Positions 6,184 to 13,180 of a DNA stretch of 13,894 nt are shown here, in pieces. The number at the start of each line of letters is the position of its first letter. The stretch's first letter is position 1. The position numbers and the translations under genes are program-made. This DNA comes from Chlamydiota bacterium (GTDB taxonomy: Bacteria > Auribacterota > UBA3054 > B51-G9): the NCBI GenBank assembly GCA_030596365.1, contig JAUVKG010000028.1:1-13894 (forward strand), in the 5' to 3' direction. The notes below the pieces were generated by a model. That model did no database searches. It was not told where the DNA came from and was given only the letters and a program-made list of their open reading frames with translations.

Positions 6184-6422
6184 AATTTATAAAATGAAAA
6201 TAGAGCAAGAATTAATAATTTTTTGGAGTACACCTCATTGTTTAAAGTTAGCTGATCCGGTCTTGGTTTATCTGCCCTTTGCGAGTTTTGCGCCTTAGCG
6301 AGACAACTACTCTTTAATACATATTGTCAAATAAACACAAGTTCAGCAGCAATTTATTTTGACAAATCTATTGACAAAGTAAATTACTTATGATATAATA
6401 ACTATGCTTTAATACAATATTT
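6184..6422. other. Spacer upstream of the Fic gene
   Basis: No gene seen. It contains a degenerate TTTGCG-type repeat (6277-6304: CTTTGCGAG, TTTTGCGCC, TTAGCGAGAC) and, closer to the Fic gene, TTGTCAAAT (6325-6333) facing two TTGACAAA motifs 12 bases apart (6359 and 6371). The second of these is the -35 box of the Fic promoter. Confidence 0.5.
6371..6399 (+). promoter_or_regulatory. Consensus sigma-70 promoter of the Fic gene
   Basis: TTGACA (6371-6376), a 17-base spacer and TATAAT (6394-6399), both boxes perfect, with an extended TG at 6391-6392. Transcription would start near 6406, giving a leader of only about 17 bases with no Shine-Dalgarno site. Such a strong core promoter suggests the gene is normally held down by a repressor. 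Confidence 0.8.
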
Positions 6423-7598
6423 ATGTGTGACAAAAATAGTGACAAAAACGTGGACAATAATATGGACAGAATTAAAAAAGTGATGACTCATAAATCAGGG
6501 AACTTCGTTTTTAGCCGGAAATACAATTACGAAAAACTTGCTGAATATTTAATAGAAGCAAATATTCTTAACACAACTATTAAAGATATTCCTATTTTGC
6601 CTGCTTCCATGGCTAAAATTGATGAAGAATTGATGATTCGTTCTATTTTCAGTACTGCGGCGATTGAAGGCAATCCACTATCAGAAGAAAAAGTTTCCGA
6701 CATAATTCTTAAAGCAGGAGATGTGTTAAATGATAAACAGATGGAAATTCATAATTTAAAAAATCTGTATTTTGAAATTCAGCAATTACCACCAAATTTT
6801 GATTTAAGCTTAGATTTTGAAAAGACAGCTAAAACTTTTCAAAGCATAATTACGAAAAACATTAATTATTTAGACAATATTCCCGGAAAATACAGAAATC
6901 ATCCTGTAAAAGTCGGCGATAAAGAGCATGGTGGAATTGACACACCACCAAAAATATTAGCTGATATTAAAATATTAATGAAGTCTTTTGCAGATTGGTA
7001 TAAAACCAATTTGCCGGATGAGAATTGTTATATTAAAGCGGCTTTAGCGCATCTTTATATAGGATTGATTCATCCTTTTGGTCAGGGAAACGGGAGAACT
7101 GCGCGAGCGATTGAAGGATTAATATTACAACAACATAAAATTAAATATTTACCAAAGATGTTATCAAATTATTACTACAAGAATATTGATGAATATTATC
7201 GGGCATTTTCAAACACAATACAATCTATAAAAAATAAAGAATATGATGTCACTCCATTTCTTGAATTTGTATTAAAAGGTGTTACGGAATCCTTTTTTGA
7301 ATTAAAATTAAAAGTTATGTTTTATATTAAAACACTTGCTTTACGGGATTATTATGATTATCTTCTTAATAATAAAGAAGTTAATAAGAGGCAGGAAGAA
7401 TTTTTAAAAATATTATTAAACACCAATGTAAATTTTTCTTTAAAAGATTTGTATGTAAATGATATTTTTAAACTTTTGTTTTTGAAAGTCAGCGAGCGTA
7501 CCGCAAGGAGAGATATAGATTCATTATTGAAACAAAAATTGCTTCTTGTTCGCGATGACGGAAAATTGCAACTTAATTTTAAAGTAATGACGGTTTAA
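6423..7598 (+). CDS. Fic-domain protein with N-terminal inhibitory helix and C-terminal winged helix
   Basis: A 391-residue Fic protein. The family transfers AMP or another phosphate-containing group from a nucleotide to target side chains. TAAIEGN (78-84) fits the inhibitory motif (S/T)xxxE(G/N), with Glu82 expected to block the active site. The Fic motif is HPFGQGNGRTAR (217-228): His217 and both arginines are kept, but the metal-binding Asp/Glu is Gln221. The conserved flap region IPGKYRNHPVKVG (153-165) is present. Residues about 325-385 form a winged helix (SERTARRDIDSLLKQKLL), as in many Fic proteins that may bind DNA. The N-terminus is a four-residue repeat (DKNS, DKNV, DNNM, DRIK) from a 12-base DNA repeat; an alternative ATG at 6462 would remove most of it. 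It has its own strong promoter and no partner antitoxin, consistent with a self-inhibited class II protein. Its activity is uncertain because of Gln221. Confidence 0.9.
   Translation: MCDKNSDKNVDNNMDRIKKVMTHKSGNFVFSRKYNYEKLAEYLIEANILNTTIKDIPILPASMAKIDEELMIRSIFSTAAIEGNPLSEEKVSDIILKAGDVLNDKQMEIHNLKNLYFEIQQLPPNFDLSLDFEKTAKTFQSIITKNINYLDNIPGKYRNHPVKVGDKEHGGIDTPPKILADIKILMKSFADWYKTNLPDENCYIKAALAHLYIGLIHPFGQGNGRTARAIEGLILQQHKIKYLPKMLSNYYYKNIDEYYRAFSNTIQSIKNKEYDVTPFLEFVLKGVTESFFELKLKVMFYIKTLALRDYYDYLLNNKEVNKRQEEFLKILLNTNVNFSLKDLYVNDIFKLLFLKVSERTARRDIDSLLKQKLLLVRDDGKLQLNFKVMTV
6429..6476 (+). repeat. 12-base tandem repeat over the Fic start codons
   Basis: GACA recurs at 6429, 6441, 6453 and 6465, exactly 12 bases apart, within units of the form GTGGACAAAAAn. 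The units encode the N-terminal DKNx repeat. Two further GACAAA motifs 12 bases apart (6361, 6373) overlap the promoter. The phase would place each copy just over one helical turn from the next, as in an array of operator half-sites. Confidence 0.6.
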
Positions 7599-7664
7599 CA
7601 TTATATAAATTTGTTATGCCTACGGTTTCTTTACCTTTTGTTTCTGTTAATGCTTTCAATATTA

Positions 7665-8117
7665 TCAATATTTTCTATTCTCAAATTTGCCATACACATA
7701 AGAAAATAATAATGATAGTGGAATGCCCCATAAAATTATAATAGTTAACATTAACAAATGAAACTCACAATTGGCTGTTTTAAATTTAATACAAAATAGC
7801 ACAGTAAAAAGATCAAGAACTGTAAATGCACATCCAGATAAACAAAAAGTTATTATAACAAAAAATAAACTTGTCTTTTTTAATTTTTGGTATCTTTTTA
7901 TTAAAATTATTTTTGAAACTACATGCCACGAAGATGGAGGAAATAAAAAATATAGCATAAATTTTAAGGGGTTGAATTTTTTAATACCATATAATTTTGA
8001 AATTTTCTTTCTGTGTGTAATTACATAATAAGGCATATATAACAAAAATATAGCCGGTAGCCCGAAAAATAAAAATACAAAAAGAATACTCAGTATACTA
8101 TCTAAATAATGATTCAT
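7665..8117 (-). CDS. Small membrane protein of unknown function
   Basis: A 150-residue frame with three hydrophobic segments (about 9-34, 82-110 and 120-142), separated by a basic, probably cytoplasmic, loop (35-81, rich in Lys with KKFNPLKFML). I do not recognise the family. The hydrophobic pattern with positively charged loop is what a real inner-membrane protein looks like, but the region is very AT-rich and there is no Shine-Dalgarno site before the ATG, so the start is uncertain. It converges with the Fic gene after 66 bases with no obvious terminator hairpin. Confidence 0.6.
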   Translation of the reverse strand: MNHYLDSILSILFVFLFFGLPAIFLLYMPYYVITHRKKISKLYGIKKFNPLKFMLYFLFPPSSWHVVSKIILIKRYQKLKKTSLFFVIITFCLSGCAFTVLDLFTVLFCIKFKTANCEFHLLMLTIIILWGIPLSLLFSYVYGKFENRKY

Positions 8118-8188
8118 TGAAAATAAGTGTTAAGTTTTATTGCTTAAATGAGAACATCGAGATTTTTCATCAAGTAAAATCCCCCTCG

Positions 8189-8234
8189 CCCCCTTTTTCC
8201 GATAGATCGGGATGTTCCGCTTTAGGAAAGGGGG
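8189..8234. repeat. Inverted-repeat element CCCCCTTTTTCC / GGAAAGGGGG
   Basis: Arms 8189-8200 and 8225-8234 pair with two unpaired T bases. The interior holds a small CGAT-AGATCG-type palindrome (8200-8209). Long C and G runs are conspicuous in this AT-rich DNA. Confidence 0.6.
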
Positions 8235-8310
8235 AATTAACCCCCAAATCCATTGTGACCACTATTCGTGCATTACTTCGTTACCATCATTCCATTAATC
8301 CAAAGTATTT

Positions 8311-8368
8311 CGGTCGCTCCGCGGCCGCGCAGTAAATGCCGCTATCGCGTCTTTATTCCTGCACTCCA
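8311..8368 (-). repeat. Two-hairpin 3'-end repeat, copy C
   Basis: On the minus strand it starts TGGAGTGCAGGAATAAA at 8368. Stem-loop 1 is imperfect (8347-8351 with 8338-8342, one mismatch). The conserved CATTTACTGCGCG follows, then stem-loop 2 (8322-8327 with 8311-8316, one mismatch) around loop CGGAG, the same loop as copy B. It lies downstream of the AddB-like gene, on the same strand, 147 bases after its stop. Confidence 0.8.
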
Positions 8369-8386
8369 TATCCATTATCCACGGTT

Positions 8387-8423
8387 CGCGCTGGGAACCC
8401 AGCATACGCAGGTCAAGAGCGCG
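8387..8423. repeat. Second hairpin family, copy 1
   Basis: CGCGCT (8387-8392) pairs with AGCGCG (8418-8423) around a 25-base interior that contains GGAACC-nn-GCATACGC-n-GGTCA. The interior core matches the element at 12299-12339, while the closing stem is entirely different. An alternative inner hairpin GCTGGG-AA-CCCAGC is also possible here. Confidence 0.7.
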
Positions 8424-8461
8424 GCTTACTTCATTAATCCAGCCTTATGAAATAACATGTA

Positions 8462-8510
8462 ATCATGTTCATCCAATAATCCACCATTCCATCAATCCAA
8501 TAATCCATTC
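8462..8510. repeat. Degenerate tandem repeats of ATCCA type
   Basis: ATCCAATAATCCA occurs exactly twice (8471-8483 and 8495-8507), 24 bases apart, with ACCATTCCATCA-like filler between, so the unit is roughly 24 bases built from ATTCCA/ATCCA words. It runs up to the 3' end of the AddB-like gene. Confidence 0.6.
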
Positions 8511-8515
8511 TTTCA

Positions 8516-11353
8516 CTACCTTTCACATATTTGTTTATAATCACAGTATTTGCAATTAGCAGTGGTATCCGTTTTGCAGAATTTTACTTCAAGAGGAATT
8601 TTCTCATTTATTATTGTTTTTAGTATATTTTCCACAAAAGATATTGCCTTTTCAATTTCTTCATCTTCAAATTCTATTGTTTCATATTTTATTTTTTCCG
8701 CATCAGGCGGGATGTTAAAAAAGGCGATTTCAGGTTCAAAGCCATATTTTTGAGAAAACCAAAGAGCGTAAAGGATTAATTGAACATCTTTCCATTGTTC
8801 TTTTTTCGATGCGAACACATCATTTTTTCTTTTTGCTGTACTACCGGTTTTAAAGTCAATAATTCTAAATATATTTTCGTTATTTTTTTCAATTAAATCC
8901 ACAACGCCTTTTATTCTTACTTTTTCTCCATCAATTTCAAGTTCAGGAAAAATTGTATATTCCGCCATATTAGTATTTTCGTCATTTTTCATAATTTCCC
9001 AACCTGTAAAGATCCCGCGAAATGCAGGTACAAATGCTTTTAATCTTCGAACAAGATTTTCCTGCTGAATTTGAATAATAGGATTTAAGGGTTTACCGTA
9101 TAATTCTATAAGAGTATTATTTAAATCCTCAATGAGCATTTGTGCTGTTGTATCGTCATTTTCTTCCGAATGAATAAATTCAATATTTTTGTAAATAATA
9201 TGGTGTATTATGTTTCCGATGTCCAGTCCTTCGAGTTCGTTTGAAAAAACATCCGGAGCATATATTTTTTGTATTCTTTTTAGATAAAATTTAAACGGGC
9301 AGGTTAAATAATCATTAATCGCTGTAACGGAAAGCGAGTTTAAGAAATTAGTATTTAATTCATGATCTTTCGGGATTTCCAAAGAAGTATGCATGTTTAT
9401 TGACCCAAAATGCTGGTTACAATCAGCATTTTTTATTGATTGAGTCTCCAATTCATTATTTTTTTGCTCATTTTTTTCCGGAGCATAGAATTGTTTTAAA
9501 ATTTTCGCCTGATTTTCAAAATCCCGACAAAAGAAAATTTTTCCGGGTTTAAGAGGATCATTCTCCGCTGAACGTCTTCCTGCGATAAAATAAGAATTCC
9601 CGGTTTTTTCTGTAATACATTTAGTAAGATATTTATCTCTTAAAAATCTGCTGTTATAATTTGGTAAGTTAAGTTTTTCACGTAAAGAGTTCGGCAAAAA
9701 AGGATCTGCAGAAAATTTTTCCGGAACAATTCCTTCATTAAAACCGGCTACAATGATTATCGGCGAATCATCAAGCGCAATTTCCAACCAGCCGGTTATG
9801 TCAATCACCGGTCCGGTAGGTTTAGGAATAAGAGCAGTATTTTTCAAAAGGGACTGGAAGCGCAGGATTGCGGTTTTTCCGTCACAGCTTTCATTCCATG
9901 GTATTCTTGAACTAACAATTTCATCACTTAACTGCATCCATTTATCAAGCGCATCCTGATGAACGGAAATATTGTTATTGTTTGGTAAAATAAATGTAGG
10001 TGCAAATATTTTTTTAAAAACGTTGTTAATTTTGTTTGGCCAATCAATAATTTTTGATTTTATGGAAAGTGGAGAAATAATTTCCTGAAGAATAAATTCC
10101 GGAATTTGTTTTATAAGTGGATATTGTTCATCATTAAAAAAGTGAAAGGTTTTTTCATCTATAATTTCAATTTTATGTTTGCATACTTTTCGAAAAATTT
10201 TATTTGATAATTTATTGTAAAGTTCAATAGAATTTATCTTAAAATTCTTAATTATCAAATTCTCAATAAGAGGGTGATTTATAAGCTCAAAAAAAGACTC
10301 CATCTCACAACCGTCTTTTTCAAGACAATCTGCCAATGATGAAAGCAGACAGCCTGTTTCAGTTTCTTTAAAAGATATTCCCGCGGCATTATGACATTTT
10401 ATTGACGCCGATTCAAGAACCTGAATCGTTGGACGATGTGTTTGTGAATCCGGCGCGGAGATTACGAAATCACCATATCCGCGGTTTTCGGTATGGTCGC
10501 TGATAATATTCAGGATTTCGTCAGCTTGTTCATTTGGAGAATTTAAGAAGCGGATAGAATTTATTTGGAAATTGATTAAATCATTTTCAAGTTTCGGGTT
10601 TGTTGTTTTAAGGAAACCGAGATCATCGAAATATTCTTTATCGCCATAAGAAATAATCGTCAGATTTTCGTTTTGAGTTTGCAATGCTTTTCCGAAAAGA
10701 TTAAATGAATCAACGACATTTACAGCGAACAGATTATTGAAAACAGGTTTTGGATTTGAATCAGCGAGATTAATAGCTTTTAAAATTGCTTTATACGGAT
10801 CAATTAAATTATTCTTTTCGAGTTCATTATGGTACTCCTTTTCAATTTCAGCAATTGCCAACCATCTTTTTTTCTCTTCTTCAAAATCTTCAATAAGCGG
10901 ACTTCTTGATATTTGATCTATTGATAAATTTTCACCGCTTAATGTTTTGTGAAGCGGCATAATTAATTGAGCAACTCGAAAGAAATCCCGCTCTTGCGGT
11001 AATTTATTGCTTTTTACAAGAATAGAATTTATCGCTTCTTCGCATTTACCTGCTGCGTTAACCCATGCGATAGTTTGTTCTATTGTAGAAGCGATAGGAA
11101 TATTCACGAATTGTTCGGCAAAAACTTTACAAAAACTTTTTGGGGTTAAAAAGATTGGTGGTGAGAGGAGAATATTTTTGTTTGTGCATTTTTCGGAAAG
11201 AATTTCGAGAAGTCTTCTTTGCGAGCGTTTACTTGAAAGAATAATAGTAAGTTCAGACAGATCAAAATAATTATTACCGGAACAATTATCGAGTATAAGA
11301 TCCGCGGTTTTTTGCAAAAAAAGTTGATCGAATGTAAAAACAATAGTTTTCAT
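8516..11353 (-). CDS. addB: AddB-like helicase-nuclease subunit with Fe-S PD-(D/E)XK nuclease
   Basis: A 945-residue protein of the AddB group, the partner of the AddA helicase in double-strand break processing. The C-terminal nuclease is clear: His717, GVVDLIE (816-822, Asp819), IIDFKTG (831-837, Asp833 and Lys835) and QLILYAL (858-864). Cys685 (YLTCPFKFYLK) together with Cys934, Cys937 and Cys943 (C-x2-C-x5-C) forms the iron-sulphur clasp typical of AddB. The N-terminal two-thirds resembles a degenerate UvrD-type helicase, with IVAGFNEGIVPE (534-545) as a remnant motif. No Walker A is visible near the N-terminus, so this half should not hydrolyse ATP, as in the shorter AddB proteins of many Gram-negative bacteria. 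addA is not in the window. The neighbouring genes lie on other strands or are unrelated, so it is transcribed alone from its own promoter. Confidence 0.85.
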   Translation of the reverse strand: MKTIVFTFDQLFLQKTADLILDNCSGNNYFDLSELTIILSSKRSQRRLLEILSEKCTNKNILLSPPIFLTPKSFCKVFAEQFVNIPIASTIEQTIAWVNAAGKCEEAINSILVKSNKLPQERDFFRVAQLIMPLHKTLSGENLSIDQISRSPLIEDFEEEKKRWLAIAEIEKEYHNELEKNNLIDPYKAILKAINLADSNPKPVFNNLFAVNVVDSFNLFGKALQTQNENLTIISYGDKEYFDDLGFLKTTNPKLENDLINFQINSIRFLNSPNEQADEILNIISDHTENRGYGDFVISAPDSQTHRPTIQVLESASIKCHNAAGISFKETETGCLLSSLADCLEKDGCEMESFFELINHPLIENLIIKNFKINSIELYNKLSNKIFRKVCKHKIEIIDEKTFHFFNDEQYPLIKQIPEFILQEIISPLSIKSKIIDWPNKINNVFKKIFAPTFILPNNNNISVHQDALDKWMQLSDEIVSSRIPWNESCDGKTAILRFQSLLKNTALIPKPTGPVIDITGWLEIALDDSPIIIVAGFNEGIVPEKFSADPFLPNSLREKLNLPNYNSRFLRDKYLTKCITEKTGNSYFIAGRRSAENDPLKPGKIFFCRDFENQAKILKQFYAPEKNEQKNNELETQSIKNADCNQHFGSINMHTSLEIPKDHELNTNFLNSLSVTAINDYLTCPFKFYLKRIQKIYAPDVFSNELEGLDIGNIIHHIIYKNIEFIHSEENDDTTAQMLIEDLNNTLIELYGKPLNPIIQIQQENLVRRLKAFVPAFRGIFTGWEIMKNDENTNMAEYTIFPELEIDGEKVRIKGVVDLIEKNNENIFRIIDFKTGSTAKRKNDVFASKKEQWKDVQLILYALWFSQKYGFEPEIAFFNIPPDAEKIKYETIEFEDEEIEKAISFVENILKTIINEKIPLEVKFCKTDTTANCKYCDYKQICER

Positions 11354-11393
11354 TAAAATATCATAAGTTGAAATAAAATATAAAAGTCGCTAA

Positions 11394-11422
11394 ATTATAT
11401 CATAAATTATTGCAGTATTCAA
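11394..11422 (-). promoter_or_regulatory. Sigma-70 promoter of the AddB-like gene
   Basis: On the minus strand TTGAAT (11422-11417), a 17-base spacer and TATAAT (11399-11394), with extended TG (11402-11401). The expected start near 11387 leaves a leader of about 34 bases. The TGATATAAT core is identical to those before the Fic and cysK genes. Confidence 0.7.
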
Positions 11423-11583
11423 ATTGAATTACAAAAATTGTGCTAAACGAATGCATTTGTTGTAAATGACGTTATAAAGGTTGGTTATGTTAGATGGATG
11501 GCGCTAATCCTTTTAATAATCGCTACTTTGGACGTTTAATAAGTGTAGAAGTCCATTATATTTACGATAGAAAACACTACATC
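11423..11583. other. Divergent spacer between the AddB-like and HU genes
   Basis: I see no gene or tRNA here. There is one weak GGAC/GTCC inverted repeat around 11529-11553 and otherwise unstructured sequence before the HU promoter. Confidence 0.4.
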
Positions 11584-11612
11584 TTGACAAAATGATTTAA
11601 ATAGAGTACAAT
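11584..11612 (+). promoter_or_regulatory. Sigma-70 promoter of the HU gene
   Basis: TTGACA (11584-11589), a 17-base spacer and TACAAT (11607-11612), one base from full consensus. Transcription would begin near 11619, leaving a leader of about 110 bases, as suits an abundant protein with structured 5' control. Confidence 0.8.
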
Positions 11613-11633
11613 ATATGCAACAAAAATTTTAAC

Positions 11634-11692
11634 GGACTCAAAAAATATGTAATTTTTATCGTGATTTATTAAACGAAAAAATAATTTGAGCC
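11634..11692 (+). promoter_or_regulatory. Possible stem in the HU mRNA leader
   Basis: GG-a-CTCAAA (11634-11642) pairs with TTTGAGCC (11685-11692) with one bulged base, enclosing an AT-rich loop. It ends about 27 bases before the GGAGG site. No known riboswitch or leader family is recognised. Confidence 0.3.
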
Positions 11693-11730
11693 ATTTATTT
11701 TTATAATCTTTAAAACCCTGGAGGTATATA

Positions 11731-12000
11731 ATGAACAAAGGTCAATTAGTAGAAGCAATCGCAAAAGGTGCAGAACTTTCGAAAAAAGAAGCACAGGCAG
11801 CTCTTGAAGCAACACTCGCTGCAGTTCAAAAATCTTTGAAGAAAAAAGATAACGTTACGCTTATCGGTTTCGGAACATTCTCAGTTGTAAAACGCAAAGC
11901 ACGCACAGGAATCAATCCTGCAACTGGCGAAAAGATCAAAATCAAAGCTAAAAACGTTGTTAAATTCAAAGCTGGCTCGAAGCTCAAAGCATCTGTATAA
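11731..12000 (+). CDS. hup: Nucleoid DNA-binding protein HU
   Basis: An 89-residue protein of the usual HU length. It opens MNKGQLVEAIAKGAELSKKEAQAAL, giving the two-helix dimerisation region. The GFGTFSVVKRKARTGINPATGEKI segment (46-69) includes the beta-arm with the invariant RxGxNPxTGE signature whose proline intercalates into DNA. The lysine-rich end (KFKAGSKLK) is typical. HU bends and compacts the chromosome as a homo- or heterodimer. A strong GGAGG site 6 bases before the ATG, a near-consensus promoter and an efficient terminator mark a highly expressed single-gene unit. HU against IHF is decided by overall similarity to HU; no IHF-specific features stand out. No second hup gene is in the window. 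Confidence 0.97.
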   Translation: MNKGQLVEAIAKGAELSKKEAQAALEATLAAVQKSLKKKDNVTLIGFGTFSVVKRKARTGINPATGEKIKIKAKNVVKFKAGSKLKASV

Positions 12001-12030
12001 TTGTTTCGGCTTAATTAGCAAACTTAAAAT

Positions 12031-12065
12031 GGGATAGGATCGTAAGATTCTATCCCGTTTTTTTT
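12031..12065 (+). terminator. Intrinsic terminator of the HU gene
   Basis: GGGATAGGATC (12031-12041) pairs with GATTCTATCCC (12046-12056), one G-U pair, loop GTAA, followed directly by G and eight T (12057-12065). It is 31 bases after the HU stop. Confidence 0.92.
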
Positions 12066-12080
12066 GGAATTGATTTCTTT

Positions 12081-12167
12081 TGGAGTGCATTAATATTGCC
12101 ACGTCAAAACCATTACAAAATTCACGTGGCATTTAATGCGGCTTTTCGATTGTACTCAATCGAAAAG
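12081..12167 (+). repeat. Two-hairpin 3'-end repeat, copy D (divergent)
   Basis: It starts TGGAGTGCATTAATA, 15 bases beyond the HU terminator and in HU orientation. Stem-loop 1: TGCCACGT (12097-12104) with ACGTGGCA (12124-12131), loop of 19. The linker TTTAATGCGG replaces TTTACTGCGC. Stem-loop 2: CTTTTCGATTG (12142-12152), loop TACT, with a perfect 11-base partner (12157-12167). It is the most diverged copy, but the architecture is the same. Confidence 0.7.
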
Positions 12168-12298
12168 AAAAAACAAGTATGCAATCTTATTTATTCTCCG
12201 GTCTTTATAAAATATTGTTTTGCACAATGTAATGCAAATAAACGCCAAATTTTGTTAATTTTCTCACATCATTTGGAAAATAATTTTGGGCTACCAAC
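12168..12298. other. Unassigned spacer between repeats
   Basis: AT-rich sequence without a gene between copy D and the second-family hairpin. The HU and hypB genes converge here. Confidence 0.4.
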
Positions 12299-12339
12299 CC
12301 AAAGCAAGGAACCAGGCATACGCCGGTCACGTGCTTTGG
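12299..12339. repeat. Second hairpin family, copy 2
   Basis: CCAAAGC (12299-12305) pairs with GCTTTGG (12333-12339) around an interior containing GGAACC-nn-GCATACGC-n-GGTCA, the same core as 8387-8423. An inner stem CC-a-GGC / GCCGG with loop ATAC can form. It lies 13 bases after the hypB stop, so it may end or protect that transcript. Confidence 0.7.
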
Positions 12340-12352
12340 TTACTATAAATAA

Positions 12353-13075
12353 TTAATGAGTATGCGTGTGCCCTTTTTTATGGTCAAGCGCGTGAAGAAG
12401 CCATTTTATCCATTCATCAACACCTTCCCCTGTTACGCTAGACAAAGTAATAACAGGTAATCCGGGATGAATCTGCCACGCTCCTTCTTTACATCTTTCA
12501 ACATCAAACTGCACATAAGGCAGAAGGTCGGTTTTTGTAATTAGCATTAAACTTGCCGAGGCGAAAGCGGCGGGATATTTTTCCGGCTTGTCATCCCCTT
12601 CTGTTACGCTTATAGAAACAACTTTAGCATCTTCGCCAAGGTCAAACGCAGACGGGCAGACAAGATTACCGACATTTTCAATAATAATAATATCAGAGGA
12701 ATCAAACGGTTTATTTGCCAGCATATTTTTTACAGATTGAGCATCGAGGTGGCACGCACCGCCTGTATTTAGCTGCGAAACAGGGATATTGAGTTTTCTA
12801 AGTCTTTCCGCGTCATATCGTGTTTGAACATCCCCTTCAATAACCGCAAGTGAATATTCGTTCATAATTTTCGGTAAAGACTTTTCGAGAAGAGTTGTTT
12901 TTCCCGATCCCGGCGAGCTAAGCATATTGATCATCAAAGCTTTCCGTGCAGCAAGTTCATCACGAATTCCCGCGGCAATGTTATCATTTTTAGCGAGAAC
13001 ATTTTCTTCTATTATTATTTCGCGTTTAACGGGTTGAGAATTATTAGCGTTTTCGCATCCACATTCTTCACACAT
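12353..13075 (-). CDS. hypB: HypB, GTPase nickel-insertion protein for [NiFe]-hydrogenase
   Basis: A 240-residue HypB, the GTPase that with HypA delivers nickel to the hydrogenase large subunit. The N-terminus MCEECGC (Cys2, Cys5, Cys7) is the high-affinity CxxCxC nickel site known from E. coli HypB. SSPGSGKTT (53-61) is Walker A. GGACHLDA (105-112; Cys108, His109) and NLVCPSAFDLGE (137-148; Cys140) form the interdomain metal site, and TKTD (180-183) gives guanine specificity. The C-terminus (HALDHKKGHTHTH, 228-240) adds five histidines, whereas His-rich stretches in HypB are usually near the N-terminus. An AGGTGA site precedes the ATG. No other hyp or hydrogenase gene is in the window. Upstream is cysK, divergent, so hypB appears to be a single-gene unit. 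It could also serve urease-like nickel enzymes, but none is seen. Confidence 0.95.
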   Translation of the reverse strand: MCEECGCENANNSQPVKREIIIEENVLAKNDNIAAGIRDELAARKALMINMLSSPGSGKTTLLEKSLPKIMNEYSLAVIEGDVQTRYDAERLRKLNIPVSQLNTGGACHLDAQSVKNMLANKPFDSSDIIIIENVGNLVCPSAFDLGEDAKVVSISVTEGDDKPEKYPAAFASASLMLITKTDLLPYVQFDVERCKEGAWQIHPGLPVITLSSVTGEGVDEWIKWLLHALDHKKGHTHTH

Positions 13076-13123
13076 TTTATCACCTGTTTTAAATTATTTA
13101 ATATTAATTTTTAAAGACAGTTA

Positions 13124-13152
13124 ATTTTAACAAAATGAACTTTTTAAGTCAA
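13124..13152 (-). promoter_or_regulatory. Sigma-70 promoter of hypB
   Basis: On the minus strand TTGACT (13152-13147), a 17-base spacer and TAAAAT (13129-13124). The expected start near 13117 leaves about 42 bases of leader ending in AGGTGA. It is back-to-back with the cysK promoter. Confidence 0.65.
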
Positions 13153-13180
13153 AGCGAATTATGTAAAAAAAATAAGAATA

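Larger units (their letters stand above)
8118..8515. other. Repeat-rich spacer of about 400 bases
   Basis: No credible gene. In order it holds the inverted repeat 8189-8234, the two-hairpin repeat copy C (8311-8368), the second-family hairpin (8387-8423) and degenerate ATCCA/ATTCCA repeats (8287-8307 and 8462-8510). Four different repeat types share one spacer, which suggests a tolerated landing zone for small elements. Confidence 0.6.

Noticed and set aside
8117..8335. Plus-strand open frame of 72 codons
   Set aside because: Its second half is made of the 8189-8234 inverted repeat and repeat copy C, so it is a chance frame in repeats.
8118..8515. CRISPR array
   Set aside because: Repeats are short, degenerate and of several types, without constant spacer length, and no cas gene is present.
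11460..11580. tRNA-like or riboswitch-like structure upstream of HU
   Set aside because: No acceptor stem, T-loop or known riboswitch core could be drawn; only weak pairings.
12096..12356. Plus-strand open frame of 86 codons between HU and hypB
   Set aside because: Begins inside repeat copy D and ends in the second-family hairpin; no ribosome-binding site.
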